Assembly: GCF_900112255.1 (NCBI RefSeq)
Contig: NZ_FOLE01000003.1
Span: 62,001-126,000 of the forward strand
From: Flexibacter flexilis DSM 6793
GTDB taxonomy: Bacteria > Bacteroidota > Bacteroidia > Cytophagales > Flexibacteraceae
DNA length: 64,000 nucleotides
Direction of reading: 5' to 3'
Shown here: positions 8,513 through 17,129 of the stretch, piece after piece
How positions within the stretch are numbered: position 1 is the stretch's first letter
How the letters are laid out: each line of letters starts with the position of its first letter
The notes under the pieces: generated by a model
The model's database searches: none
The model's input: the letters and a program-made list of their open reading frames with translations, nothing else
Told to the model about the DNA's origin: nothing
Position numbers and translations under genes: made by a program

Positions 8513-9757
8513 TTACCCTCTAATAATTTGAACTGGATCTATTTTTGAAGCACGAATAGCAGGAATATAACCCGCAAAAAAAGTAGTAAGTAAACCAAAA
8601 ATAATACCTTGTATGTAGTGTTTTATTAAAAAAGTAACGGGTAAGTATGTAATACTTCCTACTCCAATATATATTTTTGAAACCATAAAAGAAATAGTAT
8701 ATCCGAGTATTGCGCCCGAAAAAGAACCAATAAAACCAATCATAATGGCTTGTTTGATGAATATTTCTATTACATGATTACCCTGAAATCCTGTTGCTTT
8801 TAGAATGGCTATTTCTTTTATTTTTTCATAAATAACCATATTTAAAATATTATAAATTCCGAATCCTGCGACCAAAAGAATCGTAACAACAACGGCATTG
8901 GCAATAATATCCCGAATCATTTTTCCTGCTAATGATTGCTCGTTATTTTGCTGCCAAGTTTCTACATTATAGCCTGTATTTTGTTCAATTATTGAGGCAA
9001 TATAAGCCGTTTTTGTATGATTTTTGATATTAATAAAAATGTCGGTGATATAGGTGCGGTCGCGGCGCAGCAGTTGCTGAATCGTAGCGATATTGGTATA
9101 ACATTTGGCATTATCAACGGCCTTAATGGTTGTTTTGAAAATGCCTACAACTTCTAAGCGTTTGAATACGGAATTGCCAGCCGTTACGCCCAAATAATCA
9201 CCGACTTTTAGATTTAATTTTTCGGCCAAACCAATGCCAATAATCACGGCATTGGGATTGTTGGCCAAATCTTTGACTCTCCCTATTTGCATGGTAGAGC
9301 TAATGTCAAACATTTTGTCTTGCTCTAAGATATTGACACCTTGCAAATTCCCGTTTTCCGCCACATTTCCATGCGTATAAATAACATTGGCGAATACTTG
9401 CTTGCTGATGGCGATTACCTGCGGATTGGCTTTGAGATAAGATAGCAATTTGTCGGGATTTGTGATGCGATTATCAGAGTAAGCAAACTGCGGATTACTA
9501 ATAATATTGATGTGTTTTAGCCCCAAATACTGATTCATCATCTCATTGGTAACCAGTGAATTATCTTTGTGTATTCGCAAATGTGGTGTACTGTTCAACA
9601 TGATTTTTTCAGACCAGTTGTTAGTTCCCGTAATGAGCGAATTCATAAAAATATACATTCCAATCCCGAAGGTAACTCCCAAAGCCGCCACAATTGTCTG
9701 CTTGGGGCGTGCGATTAGATAAGTAAGCGCGATTTCTGTATTAATACTCCAGTTCAT
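8513..9757 (-). CDS. ABC transporter permease, MacB/FtsX/LolE type
   Basis: Inner-membrane permease with the MacB fold: one membrane segment near residues 20-45, a large periplasmic MacB_PCD-like domain (about 50-280, containing VIIGIGLAEKLNLKVGDYLGV), then three FtsX-family membrane segments (about 285-310, 340-370, 380-405) with the conserved EIAILKATGF loop. It ends with PAIRASKIDPVQIIRG, the standard tail of this family. Its ATG overlaps the adaptor stop in TAATG, indicating coupled translation. Partners are the ATPase at 7818, the adaptor at 9757 and TolC at 10862. Confidence 0.93.
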   Translation of the reverse strand: MNWSINTEIALTYLIARPKQTIVAALGVTFGIGMYIFMNSLITGTNNWSEKIMLNSTPHLRIHKDNSLVTNEMMNQYLGLKHINIISNPQFAYSDNRITNPDKLLSYLKANPQVIAISKQVFANVIYTHGNVAENGNLQGVNILEQDKMFDISSTMQIGRVKDLANNPNAVIIGIGLAEKLNLKVGDYLGVTAGNSVFKRLEVVGIFKTTIKAVDNAKCYTNIATIQQLLRRDRTYITDIFINIKNHTKTAYIASIIEQNTGYNVETWQQNNEQSLAGKMIRDIIANAVVVTILLVAGFGIYNILNMVIYEKIKEIAILKATGFQGNHVIEIFIKQAIMIGFIGSFSGAILGYTISFMVSKIYIGVGSITYLPVTFLIKHYIQGIIFGLLTTFFAGYIPAIRASKIDPVQIIRG

Positions 9758-10860
9758 TAGTAAATTTTGACTAATCTGTCCATAATATTAACTCCGCTCA
9801 ATACTTCTACCCATTCGGTCGAGACGATTCCCGTACGGATTTGGAGTGTGTCTTGTTCATTTCCATCCTTTGCAATTACTATTTTGCCGTTTGGTAGTAA
9901 GCAGGCTCTGGGAATGAGCAATGTAGAATCTTTCTCCGCAACGATAATGTTGGCTTGTAGCAGCGTGCCATTGATGAGTGTTTTGGGCAAAGAATCAAAG
10001 ATGGCCTCTACTTTATAGCTTTGCGTTGCTTGGTCAAAAAATGGATATATTTTAGAAATAGTGGCGGGATAAGCATTACCCTTTTCGGTATTTAATTCTA
10101 AAAGAACGATTTGTCTTTCTTGTATTTTTTTGATACTGGCTTCGTCCACATTCAATACAACCACAAACTCATCTACATTTCCTAAAATGGCCAATACTTC
10201 CCCTTTGCGAACAAACTCACCTTTTTCCTTTAATATACTATAAACCTTATAGTTACCTGTTGATTTTGTATAAAAATAATCAGACTTTGTGTCTGCAATT
10301 TGCTTTTGAGTTTGGCTATTTTGTAATGCTTGATTGAGCAATAGTTTTGTATTTTTTATATTGTTTTCAAGTTGTTGTAGGCTGCTAATGGCGTTATCGT
10401 AAGCAAGTTGCGCATTGTCCAAATCTAGTTTAGATACAGATTTTGTTACAAAAAGATTTTGAATTTTTTTGAGTTGTATCGAGTCCAACTCTTTTTTTTG
10501 TTGGGCAAAAGTTAATTGAGCTTTTAGTTGCAGTAGCGTTGCCGAGTTGCTTTGAGCTTGTGCGCGTGCTACGGTCAAATTATTTTGAGCAGTTTTTTGG
10601 TCGAGTGCAGCCAACGAATTGTCTTGCCAAAACAAAAGCTGACCAGTGTTTACTACTTGCCCCTCTTGCACTTCCGCGCCGAGCAAAATACCATCATTGA
10701 GTGCTGTTAATTGAAATTGGTTTTTGGCTTCCAAGTAGCCAGAAGCGAAAATCGCTTCTGTAATTGGTGCAAATGTCGGGGAAACAAGCTGTTGTTTTTT
10801 CTTGGAACAGGCCGTACTCAAGAGCAAAATAATGGGGAAGAACCAATATATAATTTTCAT
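9757..10860 (-). CDS. HlyD/MacA-type periplasmic adaptor lipoprotein
   Basis: Adaptor of a tripartite exporter, anchored to the inner membrane by lipid. The N-terminus is a lipoprotein signal ending LLSTAC. A lipoyl-like half motif (GYLEAKNQFQLTALNDGILL) is followed by a long coiled-coil hairpin (about 90-190) rich in Gln and Ala, the returning half (EKGEFVRKGEVLAILGN), and beta-barrel and membrane-proximal domains. I chose the ATG at 10860, in TAA-A-ATG directly after the TolC stop, over an in-frame TTG three codons earlier, because it places the basic residue before the hydrophobic core. It is cotranscribed with TolC and the permease. Confidence 0.9.
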   Translation of the reverse strand: MKIIYWFFPIILLLSTACSKKKQQLVSPTFAPITEAIFASGYLEAKNQFQLTALNDGILLGAEVQEGQVVNTGQLLFWQDNSLAALDQKTAQNNLTVARAQAQSNSATLLQLKAQLTFAQQKKELDSIQLKKIQNLFVTKSVSKLDLDNAQLAYDNAISSLQQLENNIKNTKLLLNQALQNSQTQKQIADTKSDYFYTKSTGNYKVYSILKEKGEFVRKGEVLAILGNVDEFVVVLNVDEASIKKIQERQIVLLELNTEKGNAYPATISKIYPFFDQATQSYKVEAIFDSLPKTLINGTLLQANIIVAEKDSTLLIPRACLLPNGKIVIAKDGNEQDTLQIRTGIVSTEWVEVLSGVNIMDRLVKIY

Positions 10861-10861
10861 T

Positions 10862-12208
10862 TTAGTCAAAATTTTGTTGTTGTATTTTTAAGTTAACTTC
10901 CTGTATAAGAAGGTTTTGTAGTGCTTCTATATAGTCGGCCTGATACAGAAGCAAATCATTGTAATATCGAAGACGCTCATCTAGCGCAATGATACCTTCC
11001 TGAAGTTTTTGCTGCGCGTGTGTATCATTTTTTTGCGCTAAAGCCATTATTTGCTGGCTACTTCTAAACGCCTGAATCGCACTACGATACGCAGCATAAT
11101 TACTTTTAAAATAAAGTTTTTGTTGTTTTTGGACGGCCTCATACATTTGCCATTTGCTTTGCTCCAACACTTTATTTTTTTGAATTTCATATCTGCGACT
11201 ATTGCCCTGAAAAACGGGAATAGACATTTTTATATTCCAGAATTGTTGTGGGATTTTGTTGGTATTACTAAACGCCAACAAATCATTTTCAACTATCTGA
11301 TTGGTATATTGATAATTGATAGATACTGTTGGATAAAATGCAGCCTTAGCACCTTGTAACTGTGTATGTTGCATCAAATATTGTTGCTCCGAAATTAGTT
11401 CTTCAGGCTGTGCTTTTGGGCTATATTGAGAAGTGCTATCAAGGCTGTAATGAAGAAATTGTAGCGGTATAATAATAGAATCTTCCGTATTGAGTAAGAC
11501 TTTCAAATTATGATAGTTTTCTATTTTTTGATATGATATTAAATTGAAACTATTTTCTATTTTTTGTTGCGTAATCAAAACATTATTAAGTGTAATTTCA
11601 CTTATAGTTCCTTGTGCATATTGGTTCTGGCTAATTTTGTATAACTCTTGATAGTTATACATATTTTGAATAAATATTTTACTCTTTTCTTCTAACATAA
11701 TAGCGGTAATATAACCAGAAGAAATTTGAGTATAAATATATTTTTTTTGTTGCTTTATATTCGTATTTCCAATATTTCTAGATATGGAAGCATATTTGAT
11801 ATTGTATAAATTATTAGCGTTAAATATCTCCCATTGTGCTGAAATATTTCCATTATAATTATACCTTTTACCAAATTTTACTTCTGTATAATTTTCAGGA
11901 TTAGCCGCCGAATTAAATAAAGTAGCAGGAACTAATGTAGGTTGAATAGTAATATTATCTGTCATACTACCACTCAGATAAATGCTAGGAAATAATTTAG
12001 AATATGCCTGTTTTTTTGTGTATTCAGCGGCATATTTTTCATTAAAAGCAGTTTTTATTTGTATGTTATTATCATTAGCATATTTCCACAAATCTTCTAC
12101 TGAAGATATGTTTTTTTGTGCCTTTGATGGTGATATAAGTACAAATATTGTTAATATACCACATATTGTAATATGCAAAGTACTGCGTATCATTAAAAAA
12201 CTAAACAT
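10862..12208 (-). CDS. TolC-family outer-membrane efflux protein
   Basis: Outer-membrane channel of the tripartite exporter. A signal peptide (about 1-31) is followed by two long helical stretches rich in Gln, Asn and Lys, the usual sign of the TolC tunnel, with strand segments such as SIYLSGSMTDNI and FYPTVSINYQYTNQ. Its 448 residues fit the family. The gene is very AT-rich, like the kinase/regulator pair upstream and unlike the protease region beyond 14.7 kb. A second ATG five codons in (MIRSTLH) is an equally plausible start. One base separates its stop from the adaptor start. Confidence 0.88.
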   Translation of the reverse strand: MFSFLMIRSTLHITICGILTIFVLISPSKAQKNISSVEDLWKYANDNNIQIKTAFNEKYAAEYTKKQAYSKLFPSIYLSGSMTDNITIQPTLVPATLFNSAANPENYTEVKFGKRYNYNGNISAQWEIFNANNLYNIKYASISRNIGNTNIKQQKKYIYTQISSGYITAIMLEEKSKIFIQNMYNYQELYKISQNQYAQGTISEITLNNVLITQQKIENSFNLISYQKIENYHNLKVLLNTEDSIIIPLQFLHYSLDSTSQYSPKAQPEELISEQQYLMQHTQLQGAKAAFYPTVSINYQYTNQIVENDLLAFSNTNKIPQQFWNIKMSIPVFQGNSRRYEIQKNKVLEQSKWQMYEAVQKQQKLYFKSNYAAYRSAIQAFRSSQQIMALAQKNDTHAQQKLQEGIIALDERLRYYNDLLLYQADYIEALQNLLIQEVNLKIQQQNFD

Positions 12209-12223
12209 ATATTTAATGTTATG

Positions 12224-12598
12224 TTATTGCACTTTGTGCCAAGTTTGAGACTTAGAGAAATAGTTGTTATTTGCAGTAATAACCAATATATTATCATTTA
12301 TTATTTTTGCGTAACAACTTACTTTTTTTTGTTTTTTGATAAGATATAATGTTCCATTATTATATTGGTTACCATCAAATACAAGGCCTGAAATTTGCTT
12401 TGCTCTAATTAGTTTTTTATCGGGAGCATCTACAATAAATGCGTCATAAGCAGTTTGATTTTTAGTAAATTCAATTATTCTTCCATCATCATTTTGCCAT
12501 TTGCCCAGTATCGTATCAGGGTTGGCCGTGGCAATGTGTGCATTGGCCGTAAACCAAAAGTTAACCATCAAAATGGTCATGTAAATTAATGTTTTCAT
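12224..12598 (-). CDS. DUF2147-like small exported protein
   Basis: Exported protein of 124 residues. Longer reading in this frame is possible but the ATG at 12598 begins a clear signal peptide (MKTLIYMTILMVNFW...ANA), so I use it. The mature part carries DUF2147 landmarks: GKWQNDDGRIIEF at the start, LVFDGNQYNNGTLYL in the middle and SKSQTWHKVQ at the end. The family is periplasmic and of unknown function. It is the first gene of the minus-strand run leading into TolC, 15 bases before that start, and is separated from the two-component genes by a strong terminator. Confidence 0.72.
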   Translation of the reverse strand: MKTLIYMTILMVNFWFTANAHIATANPDTILGKWQNDDGRIIEFTKNQTAYDAFIVDAPDKKLIRAKQISGLVFDGNQYNNGTLYLIKKQKKVSCYAKIINDNILVITANNNYFSKSQTWHKVQ

Positions 12599-12733
12599 TT
12601 TTTCTGAATTTGTTGAGTTAGTAATAATAATATGATACAAAGGTAGTTGTGTAAATATTTTAATTTTTAAAATGCTTACCGAAACGGGCATTATTGATAT
12701 TCAAACTGGCATTATAGTGCTTTAATGAAATAA

Positions 12734-12767
12734 AAAAAGCCATAACCTATTGAGATTATGGCTTTTT
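12734..12767 (-). terminator. Rho-independent terminator after the LytTR kinase/regulator pair
   Basis: AAAAAGCCATAA (12734-12745) pairs perfectly with TTATGGCTTTTT (12756-12767), a 12-bp stem with a 10-base loop and T-runs on both strands. Read on the minus strand it ends the transcript of 14556-12794. Confidence 0.88.
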
Positions 12768-12793
12768 GAATAAACAAATGAAATGTATATGCA

Positions 12794-13564
12794 CTATAAA
12801 GTATTGCCTTCTAACCATTCTAAAAACTCAGAAGATTTGGCCTTACTAATTACAACAGGTTCTGGTGTATTTACGATAAGTTTTATTACTAATTTCCGTG
12901 CAAAAAATCGCTCAATACTATTGATGTAATTCTTATTAATAATAAACTGTCTATTAGCCCGATAAAAAGTATCAGGCTCTAAAGATTTTTCTATCTCATC
13001 GAGTGTATTTGTTGTGAAAAATTTCTGATTAGTGTGCGTAACGATATGAATAATACTTCTATCCAAACAAAAAAAAGCTATTTCTTTGGTTGCTAATGGT
13101 ATAATTTTATCTTTTTGATTGATAAGAATTGTTTTTTTATAACTAGGCTTTATTTGATTTAATAAACCATATACTTTGGATTGGTACGTTTTTTTTTCAA
13201 AAGAAGATTGCAATTGCTTGAATTTATTGAGTGCTTTTAATAGCATATCCTCGCTCACTGGTTTTAATAAATAACTAATCGCATTTGTATCAAAAGCGTT
13301 CATCATATATTCATCAAAAGCCGTACAAAATACGATGGGACTATTGATAATTACTTTATCAAATATTTCGAATGATAGACCATCAGAGAGTTGAATATCC
13401 GAAAATATTAAATCGGGTGGCGGGTTATTGCCAAACCAATCTATTGCCGATTCTACCGAGTCAATTATTTTTAATATAATAATTTCGTCATCAATTTCTT
13501 GCAACATGTTTGCTACCTCACTTGCTGCATTTATTTCGTCTTCAATAATTAATATGTTTTTCAT
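12794..13564 (-). CDS. LytTR-family response regulator
   Basis: Receiver domain (1-120) with acidic residues Glu8/Asp9, phospho-acceptor Asp56 in LIFSDIQLSDG, Thr near FCTAF and Lys in YLLKPVSEDM. A LytTR domain follows at about 150-256 (IAFFCLDRSIIHIVTH, FYRANRQFIINKNYI). Its start overlaps the end of the kinase gene by four bases, so the two are cotranscribed and translationally coupled. Its likely targets are the adjacent DUF2147/TolC/ABC operon (inference from neighbourhood). The gene is AT-rich. Confidence 0.92.
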   Translation of the reverse strand: MKNILIIEDEINAASEVANMLQEIDDEIIILKIIDSVESAIDWFGNNPPPDLIFSDIQLSDGLSFEIFDKVIINSPIVFCTAFDEYMMNAFDTNAISYLLKPVSEDMLLKALNKFKQLQSSFEKKTYQSKVYGLLNQIKPSYKKTILINQKDKIIPLATKEIAFFCLDRSIIHIVTHTNQKFFTTNTLDEIEKSLEPDTFYRANRQFIINKNYINSIERFFARKLVIKLIVNTPEPVVISKAKSSEFLEWLEGNTL

Positions 13565-14556
13565 ATTATCGGTAATTTTACAATGAATTTATCTGATTTT
13601 TTAATGATTTCAATCTCTTTTTTGAAAAAGAATTGATAACGTTTCATTATATTGTCTAGCCCGATACCAGTGGAAGCATGAAGCGATTTTTTTGGTTGAA
13701 AATTATTTTCAATAACAAGGTATTTATTTTCTTCATTGAAAATATAAATGTGTAACTGCCTCTGGCTAGAGGCTATATTATGTTTTATGGAATTTTCTAC
13801 TAAAAGTTGCAGGCTGAACGGTAATATTTTGGTTTTTAATAAGTCTTTATCTATGGAAATATTAATTTGAATCGCGTCATGAAATCGCGCTTTGATGATA
13901 TAAAAATAAGAACGAATAAATTCAATTTCTTGCTCGATAGTTGCTACATCTTTTTCTTTATATTTAAGTACATACCGATACACATTGGATAGTTCTAATA
14001 CATAGTTTTTTACCTCTTTTTCTTTGGTCAGTATGCTTAATGTATTGAGTGTATTAAACAAAAAATGTGGGCTTAATTGCTCTTTTAGTGAAGAAATATT
14101 CGCTTCTAATTGAGCTTGCTTTAGTTCGGCTATTTCAAGTACATGACGCTGTTTTTCCTCCAAAATATATAAATAATAGAGAATAAAATAAGTAAATCCG
14201 CTAGATAAAAGACCTCTGAATAAGATAATTAGCTCTCTTTGCCACAAACTTATTTCACCTGATTGAATAACCACATTTACAAGGTCTTGCAACGCATAAT
14301 CGTATAAGAAAAATAATATAATTCCAACACCAACAGCCAGTATTCCTGTCAGAATATTGCTGTGTAGTCGGCGATGTAGCAAATATGTTTGTGCTAGCCA
14401 GCACGAAAAAGCCACAAGTAAATTAAACGTAACATGTTTGGCAATAAATTCGATATCAATCGACATCTTTCCTAAACGTATGATGTGTGGAAAGGCTGTG
14501 ATACAAGAAAGTCCAAATGAGATAAAGAAACCTAAAATGATATGCTGTTTTTTCAC
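13561..14556 (-). CDS. LytS/YehU-type sensor histidine kinase
   Basis: Membrane sensor kinase of the His_kinase (PF06580) class. Four hydrophobic segments lie in the first 130 residues (about 5-25, 40-60, 67-90, 107-130), followed by a coiled coil and the phospho-acceptor motif LSPHFLFNTLNTLS with His164. The ATPase part shows LQLLVENSIKHNI as the N-box and GIGLDNIMKRY as the G-box. The start is GTG at 14556; the residues that follow (KKQHIILGFF) lead straight into the first membrane segment. With little extracytoplasmic sequence, it may sense a membrane signal or the exporter substrate, as in BceS-like systems (inference). Confidence 0.9.
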   Translation of the reverse strand: MKKQHIILGFFISFGLSCITAFPHIIRLGKMSIDIEFIAKHVTFNLLVAFSCWLAQTYLLHRRLHSNILTGILAVGVGIILFFLYDYALQDLVNVVIQSGEISLWQRELIILFRGLLSSGFTYFILYYLYILEEKQRHVLEIAELKQAQLEANISSLKEQLSPHFLFNTLNTLSILTKEKEVKNYVLELSNVYRYVLKYKEKDVATIEQEIEFIRSYFYIIKARFHDAIQINISIDKDLLKTKILPFSLQLLVENSIKHNIASSQRQLHIYIFNEENKYLVIENNFQPKKSLHASTGIGLDNIMKRYQFFFKKEIEIIKKSDKFIVKLPII

Positions 14557-14664
14557 AGCACAAAAATAGCTATAAACAAAACCGCCTGCATCTTTTGACG
14601 ATACAAACGGGCAAAACGAATGCTAAAACAACCAAATTAATACTTGTGTTTGTTTCCATCAAAA

Positions 14665-14775
14665 GCAAAAAACCTCTACACGATGTATGTAGAGGTTTTT
14701 TTATTATCAAATCAATTATCACTTAATATACTTTTACGTGAAAGACAAAATCTTGGATCTTACGAAGTTGGGCGG
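14665..14775. repeat. Right copy of 111-bp direct repeat flanking the exporter block
   Basis: Contains the terminator and final 17 codons or so of the intact protease gene. It matches 5545-5655 in the same orientation. This copy is the functional original, because the protease reading frame is intact through it. Confidence 0.9.
14669..14702. terminator. Rho-independent terminator of the sigma/protease operon
   Basis: The hairpin CCTCTACA...TGTAGAGG (about 14673-14695) is flanked by A-runs and T-runs on both sides, so it can act in both directions. It ends the minus-strand protease gene. Its sequence and loop are the same as in the terminator at 5549. Confidence 0.85.
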
Positions 14776-15835
14776 TGCGGTCTAAATAACGCAATTTGTT
14801 ATTTTTAGCCAATACAATGCCATTTTTTTCGAGCGAGTCTTTCGGAATGGCTGCCAACATACGACGGATGTTTTCAGTTTTTTGAGCAAATGCCACGCCT
14901 TCCGCGTCGGTTTGTTTGCCCGAAATTACCCCGATTACATTTCCTTTTTTGTCGAATAACGGGCCGCCACTGTTACCAGGGTTTACGGGAACTGATACTT
15001 GATACGCATTTGTATCGCCTTCATAACCCGAATAAGCACTGATACTTCCTTCGCCGTACACCATTTCTTCGCGCGGATAGGCCAGCGTAAAAATGTCTTC
15101 GCCCAGTTCTGCGGACTTGCTGCCCAGCGTATAAGGCAACGTACCAAAGCCTTCAAACGAAGGGCTTATAATTTTCAGCAACGCCAAATCATGTTCTTTG
15201 TCGCCGTACACCATTTTGGCTTTAAAGCGTTTTTCTTGTTTGGCTTTTTGCTCAATAATGATGGAGTCGGCGCGGCTTACCAAATGGTAATTCGTTACTA
15301 CATAACCATCTGCACTAATGGCAAAACCCGTACCGCCGTATTTGAGCAAATTTTGGGTTGGTTTTGTGGCTGGCACATTGTTATTATTTTCCGAAACAAT
15401 ATCGTTGGCCAAAGCCTGTTGGCCTTGTTTGAGCCTGTCCACCTCGCGTTTGAGGTATTGGTAATGGCTCTGATGTTTGGTTTCTACCTTTTCGGTGTGC
15501 TGCATCGTGAAAATGGTACTAAATACCGTAATCAGCGCAACGGAAGCAGCTACGGCCATTGTCGGGTAATGTCTGTTTACCCAAGTTTGGAGTGAGTAGA
15601 TGCGGCGCAGACGTGGTACTTTGCCTTCGGCTTCCATTTCCGTATGAAATGTGTCGAGTTGCATTTTCAGTGCGCTGCGGCTTTTGAGCGTCCGAAAACC
15701 TTGCAAAAGTTTTTGGTGTTGAGCTACTCGCGCCGCAAAAAGAGGGTCGGTTTGAAGCTGTGCCTCAAACTGTTGCAAACTTTGCCCCTGCAAATTGCCT
15801 GCTAAGTAGTCTTCTATTTGTTCTATATCAACCAT
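14723..15835 (-). CDS. Membrane-anchored trypsin-like (S1C) protease with anti-sigma-like N-terminus
   Basis: 370-residue protein starting at the ATG at 15835 (MVDIEQIEDYL); the upstream in-frame residues look untranslated. Residues 1-90 form a helical cytoplasmic part beginning like anti-sigma factors (IEDYLAGNL...FEAQLQTDPLFAARV). One membrane segment lies at 93-111 and a short coiled coil at about 120-145. The extracytoplasmic S1 protease domain has its triad at His184 (VVTNYHLVS), Asp216 (EHDLALLKI) and Ser289 (NPGNSGGPLFD). There is no PDZ domain, unlike HtrA/DegS. The ECF sigma gene lies just upstream on the same strand, so a role in sigma control or envelope stress is likely. Its 3' end is duplicated at 5604. 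Confidence 0.87.
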   Translation of the reverse strand: MVDIEQIEDYLAGNLQGQSLQQFEAQLQTDPLFAARVAQHQKLLQGFRTLKSRSALKMQLDTFHTEMEAEGKVPRLRRIYSLQTWVNRHYPTMAVAASVALITVFSTIFTMQHTEKVETKHQSHYQYLKREVDRLKQGQQALANDIVSENNNNVPATKPTQNLLKYGGTGFAISADGYVVTNYHLVSRADSIIIEQKAKQEKRFKAKMVYGDKEHDLALLKIISPSFEGFGTLPYTLGSKSAELGEDIFTLAYPREEMVYGEGSISAYSGYEGDTNAYQVSVPVNPGNSGGPLFDKKGNVIGVISGKQTDAEGVAFAQKTENIRRMLAAIPKDSLEKNGIVLAKNNKLRYLDRTAQLRKIQDFVFHVKVY

Positions 15836-15952
15836 GTTACCAATCTGTTTTATATGAAGAAATAGCGGCAAACTATTTCCGTAATTTATAGACAAAACGG
15901 CCAAGCATTGGCCAAATTTTATTTCACAACAAAATTTATAAGTCTGTGTACC

Positions 15953-16528
15953 TTAGTCGTCTGAGGGCATCAGCGACTCGGCTATTTTGCGCAAGCGATT
16001 CAGGCACTTATATTTCTGATTCTTGGCATTTTCGGCATTGGTATAACCCATTTTTTGGGCTATCTGCTGCATATTTAGGCCATGAATGTAGAAATCTTCC
16101 AAAATCGTGCGACACGGCTCACCCAATTTTACCAGTGCCTTTTCCATTTGCCCGAACATTAGTTCTTGTTCGTCGGCGGTTTTGGTTTCGGCTTCGGGCA
16201 ATGCGATGTACGGCTCAAAATCCGTGAGGCGGCCTTCAAAGCGATTTTTGTAATACAAACGCTTGAGCCATAGCCTTCTGCACACCGAATACAAATACGT
16301 TTTTATCTGGCAATTGAGTTTGAAAGAACTATCGTTGAGGCTTTCGTATAGAATAATAAAGGCTTCCTGATAAATATCTTTCGCTTCCAGCTCTGTTCCG
16401 CTATTGCTCACCACGAAGTTGAGTATCATCGGATAATGCAACTTGTAAAGGCGGCTCATTACGGCACTGTCGTTGGTACGCAACCCAAAAAGAGCCTCTT
16501 CTTCTGAAAGTGTTTTTCCTTTGCTCAT
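15953..16528 (-). CDS. ECF-type RNA polymerase sigma factor
   Basis: 191-residue sigma-70 family protein. Region 2 spans about 20-90 (MSRLYKLHYPMILNFV, AKDIYQEAFIILYE, TYLYSVCRRLWLK), and region 4 about 125-185 (LGEPCRTILEDFYIHGLNMQQIAQKMGYTN in substance, a helix-turn-helix). No -35-specific extension or extra domain is visible. The membrane protease with an anti-sigma-like N-terminus follows 117 bases downstream on the same strand, the usual order for sigma and regulator. The promoter it recognises is not evident. Confidence 0.9.
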   Translation of the reverse strand: MSKGKTLSEEEALFGLRTNDSAVMSRLYKLHYPMILNFVVSNSGTELEAKDIYQEAFIILYESLNDSSFKLNCQIKTYLYSVCRRLWLKRLYYKNRFEGRLTDFEPYIALPEAETKTADEQELMFGQMEKALVKLGEPCRTILEDFYIHGLNMQQIAQKMGYTNAENAKNQKYKCLNRLRKIAESLMPSDD

Positions 16529-16550
16529 CGGACAGAATCTCGGTCTTAAT

Positions 16551-16577
16551 AAAAAAAGGGGGCAGTAGTAACCCCCT
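16551..16577 (-). terminator. Rho-independent terminator of the thioesterase operon
   Basis: On the minus strand GGGGG pairs with CCCCC across a nine-base loop and runs into seven T (16551-16557). It lies between the end of the thioesterase gene and the start of the sigma factor gene, so the sigma factor gene needs its own promoter. Confidence 0.8.
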
Positions 16578-16634
16578 CCATACTCAAAAAACTAATTTTT
16601 TTATTGGTAAGGCCAATATTACATCAATTAAAGC

Positions 16635-17081
16635 CTATTTTGTTTCGCCTTGCGGCGGAATGACTACCATTGTAGCAGAGGCTTTGGCCACCATTTTGCG
16701 TTCGCCATTATTGATGCACCAAACTTCTGCCTCGCAGAAGTGCATACGGCGGCCTTGCTTGAGTACCCAGCCAATCGCGTGCGCTTTTTGGCCGATACCG
16801 GGGTTAAGATACGAAATTTTTATTTCCCCCGTAACAACATGATAATTGGCTGGCACAAGCGTAGAAGCCGCAAAACCCGCCACGATGTCGGCCATCGTAG
16901 CCACCAAACCGCCATGCAAAAAGCCAATATTTTGTTGGTGGTTTTTGTTAATATCCAACCAACCTTCTGTACGCCCTTCTTCGATGGTGGTAAGTTTGAA
17001 GCCGAACAAGTGCATAAAATGTTGGCCTCCTAATTTGGCTTCTACCGCCGCCTTAAAGTCAGGGTTAAGTGCTTTTATCAT
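16635..17081 (-). CDS. PaaI-family hotdog thioesterase
   Basis: 148-residue single hotdog domain, expected to hydrolyse acyl-CoA thioesters in the cytoplasm. The landmark is IGFLHGGLVATMADIVAGFAA, the HGG motif of the 4HBT/PaaI group with the downstream acidic residue. The substrate cannot be told from sequence; PaaI relatives act on phenylacetyl-CoA or hydroxybenzoyl-CoA, but no such pathway genes are nearby. It sits 48 bases after cdsA on the same strand and may share its transcript. Confidence 0.85.
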   Translation of the reverse strand: MIKALNPDFKAAVEAKLGGQHFMHLFGFKLTTIEEGRTEGWLDINKNHQQNIGFLHGGLVATMADIVAGFAASTLVPANYHVVTGEIKISYLNPGIGQKAHAIGWVLKQGRRMHFCEAEVWCINNGERKMVAKASATMVVIPPQGETK

Positions 17082-17129
17082 CGCTTGTAAAGATTGTAAT
17101 TTATTGAAAATAAGATTTTTATAAAAAAT

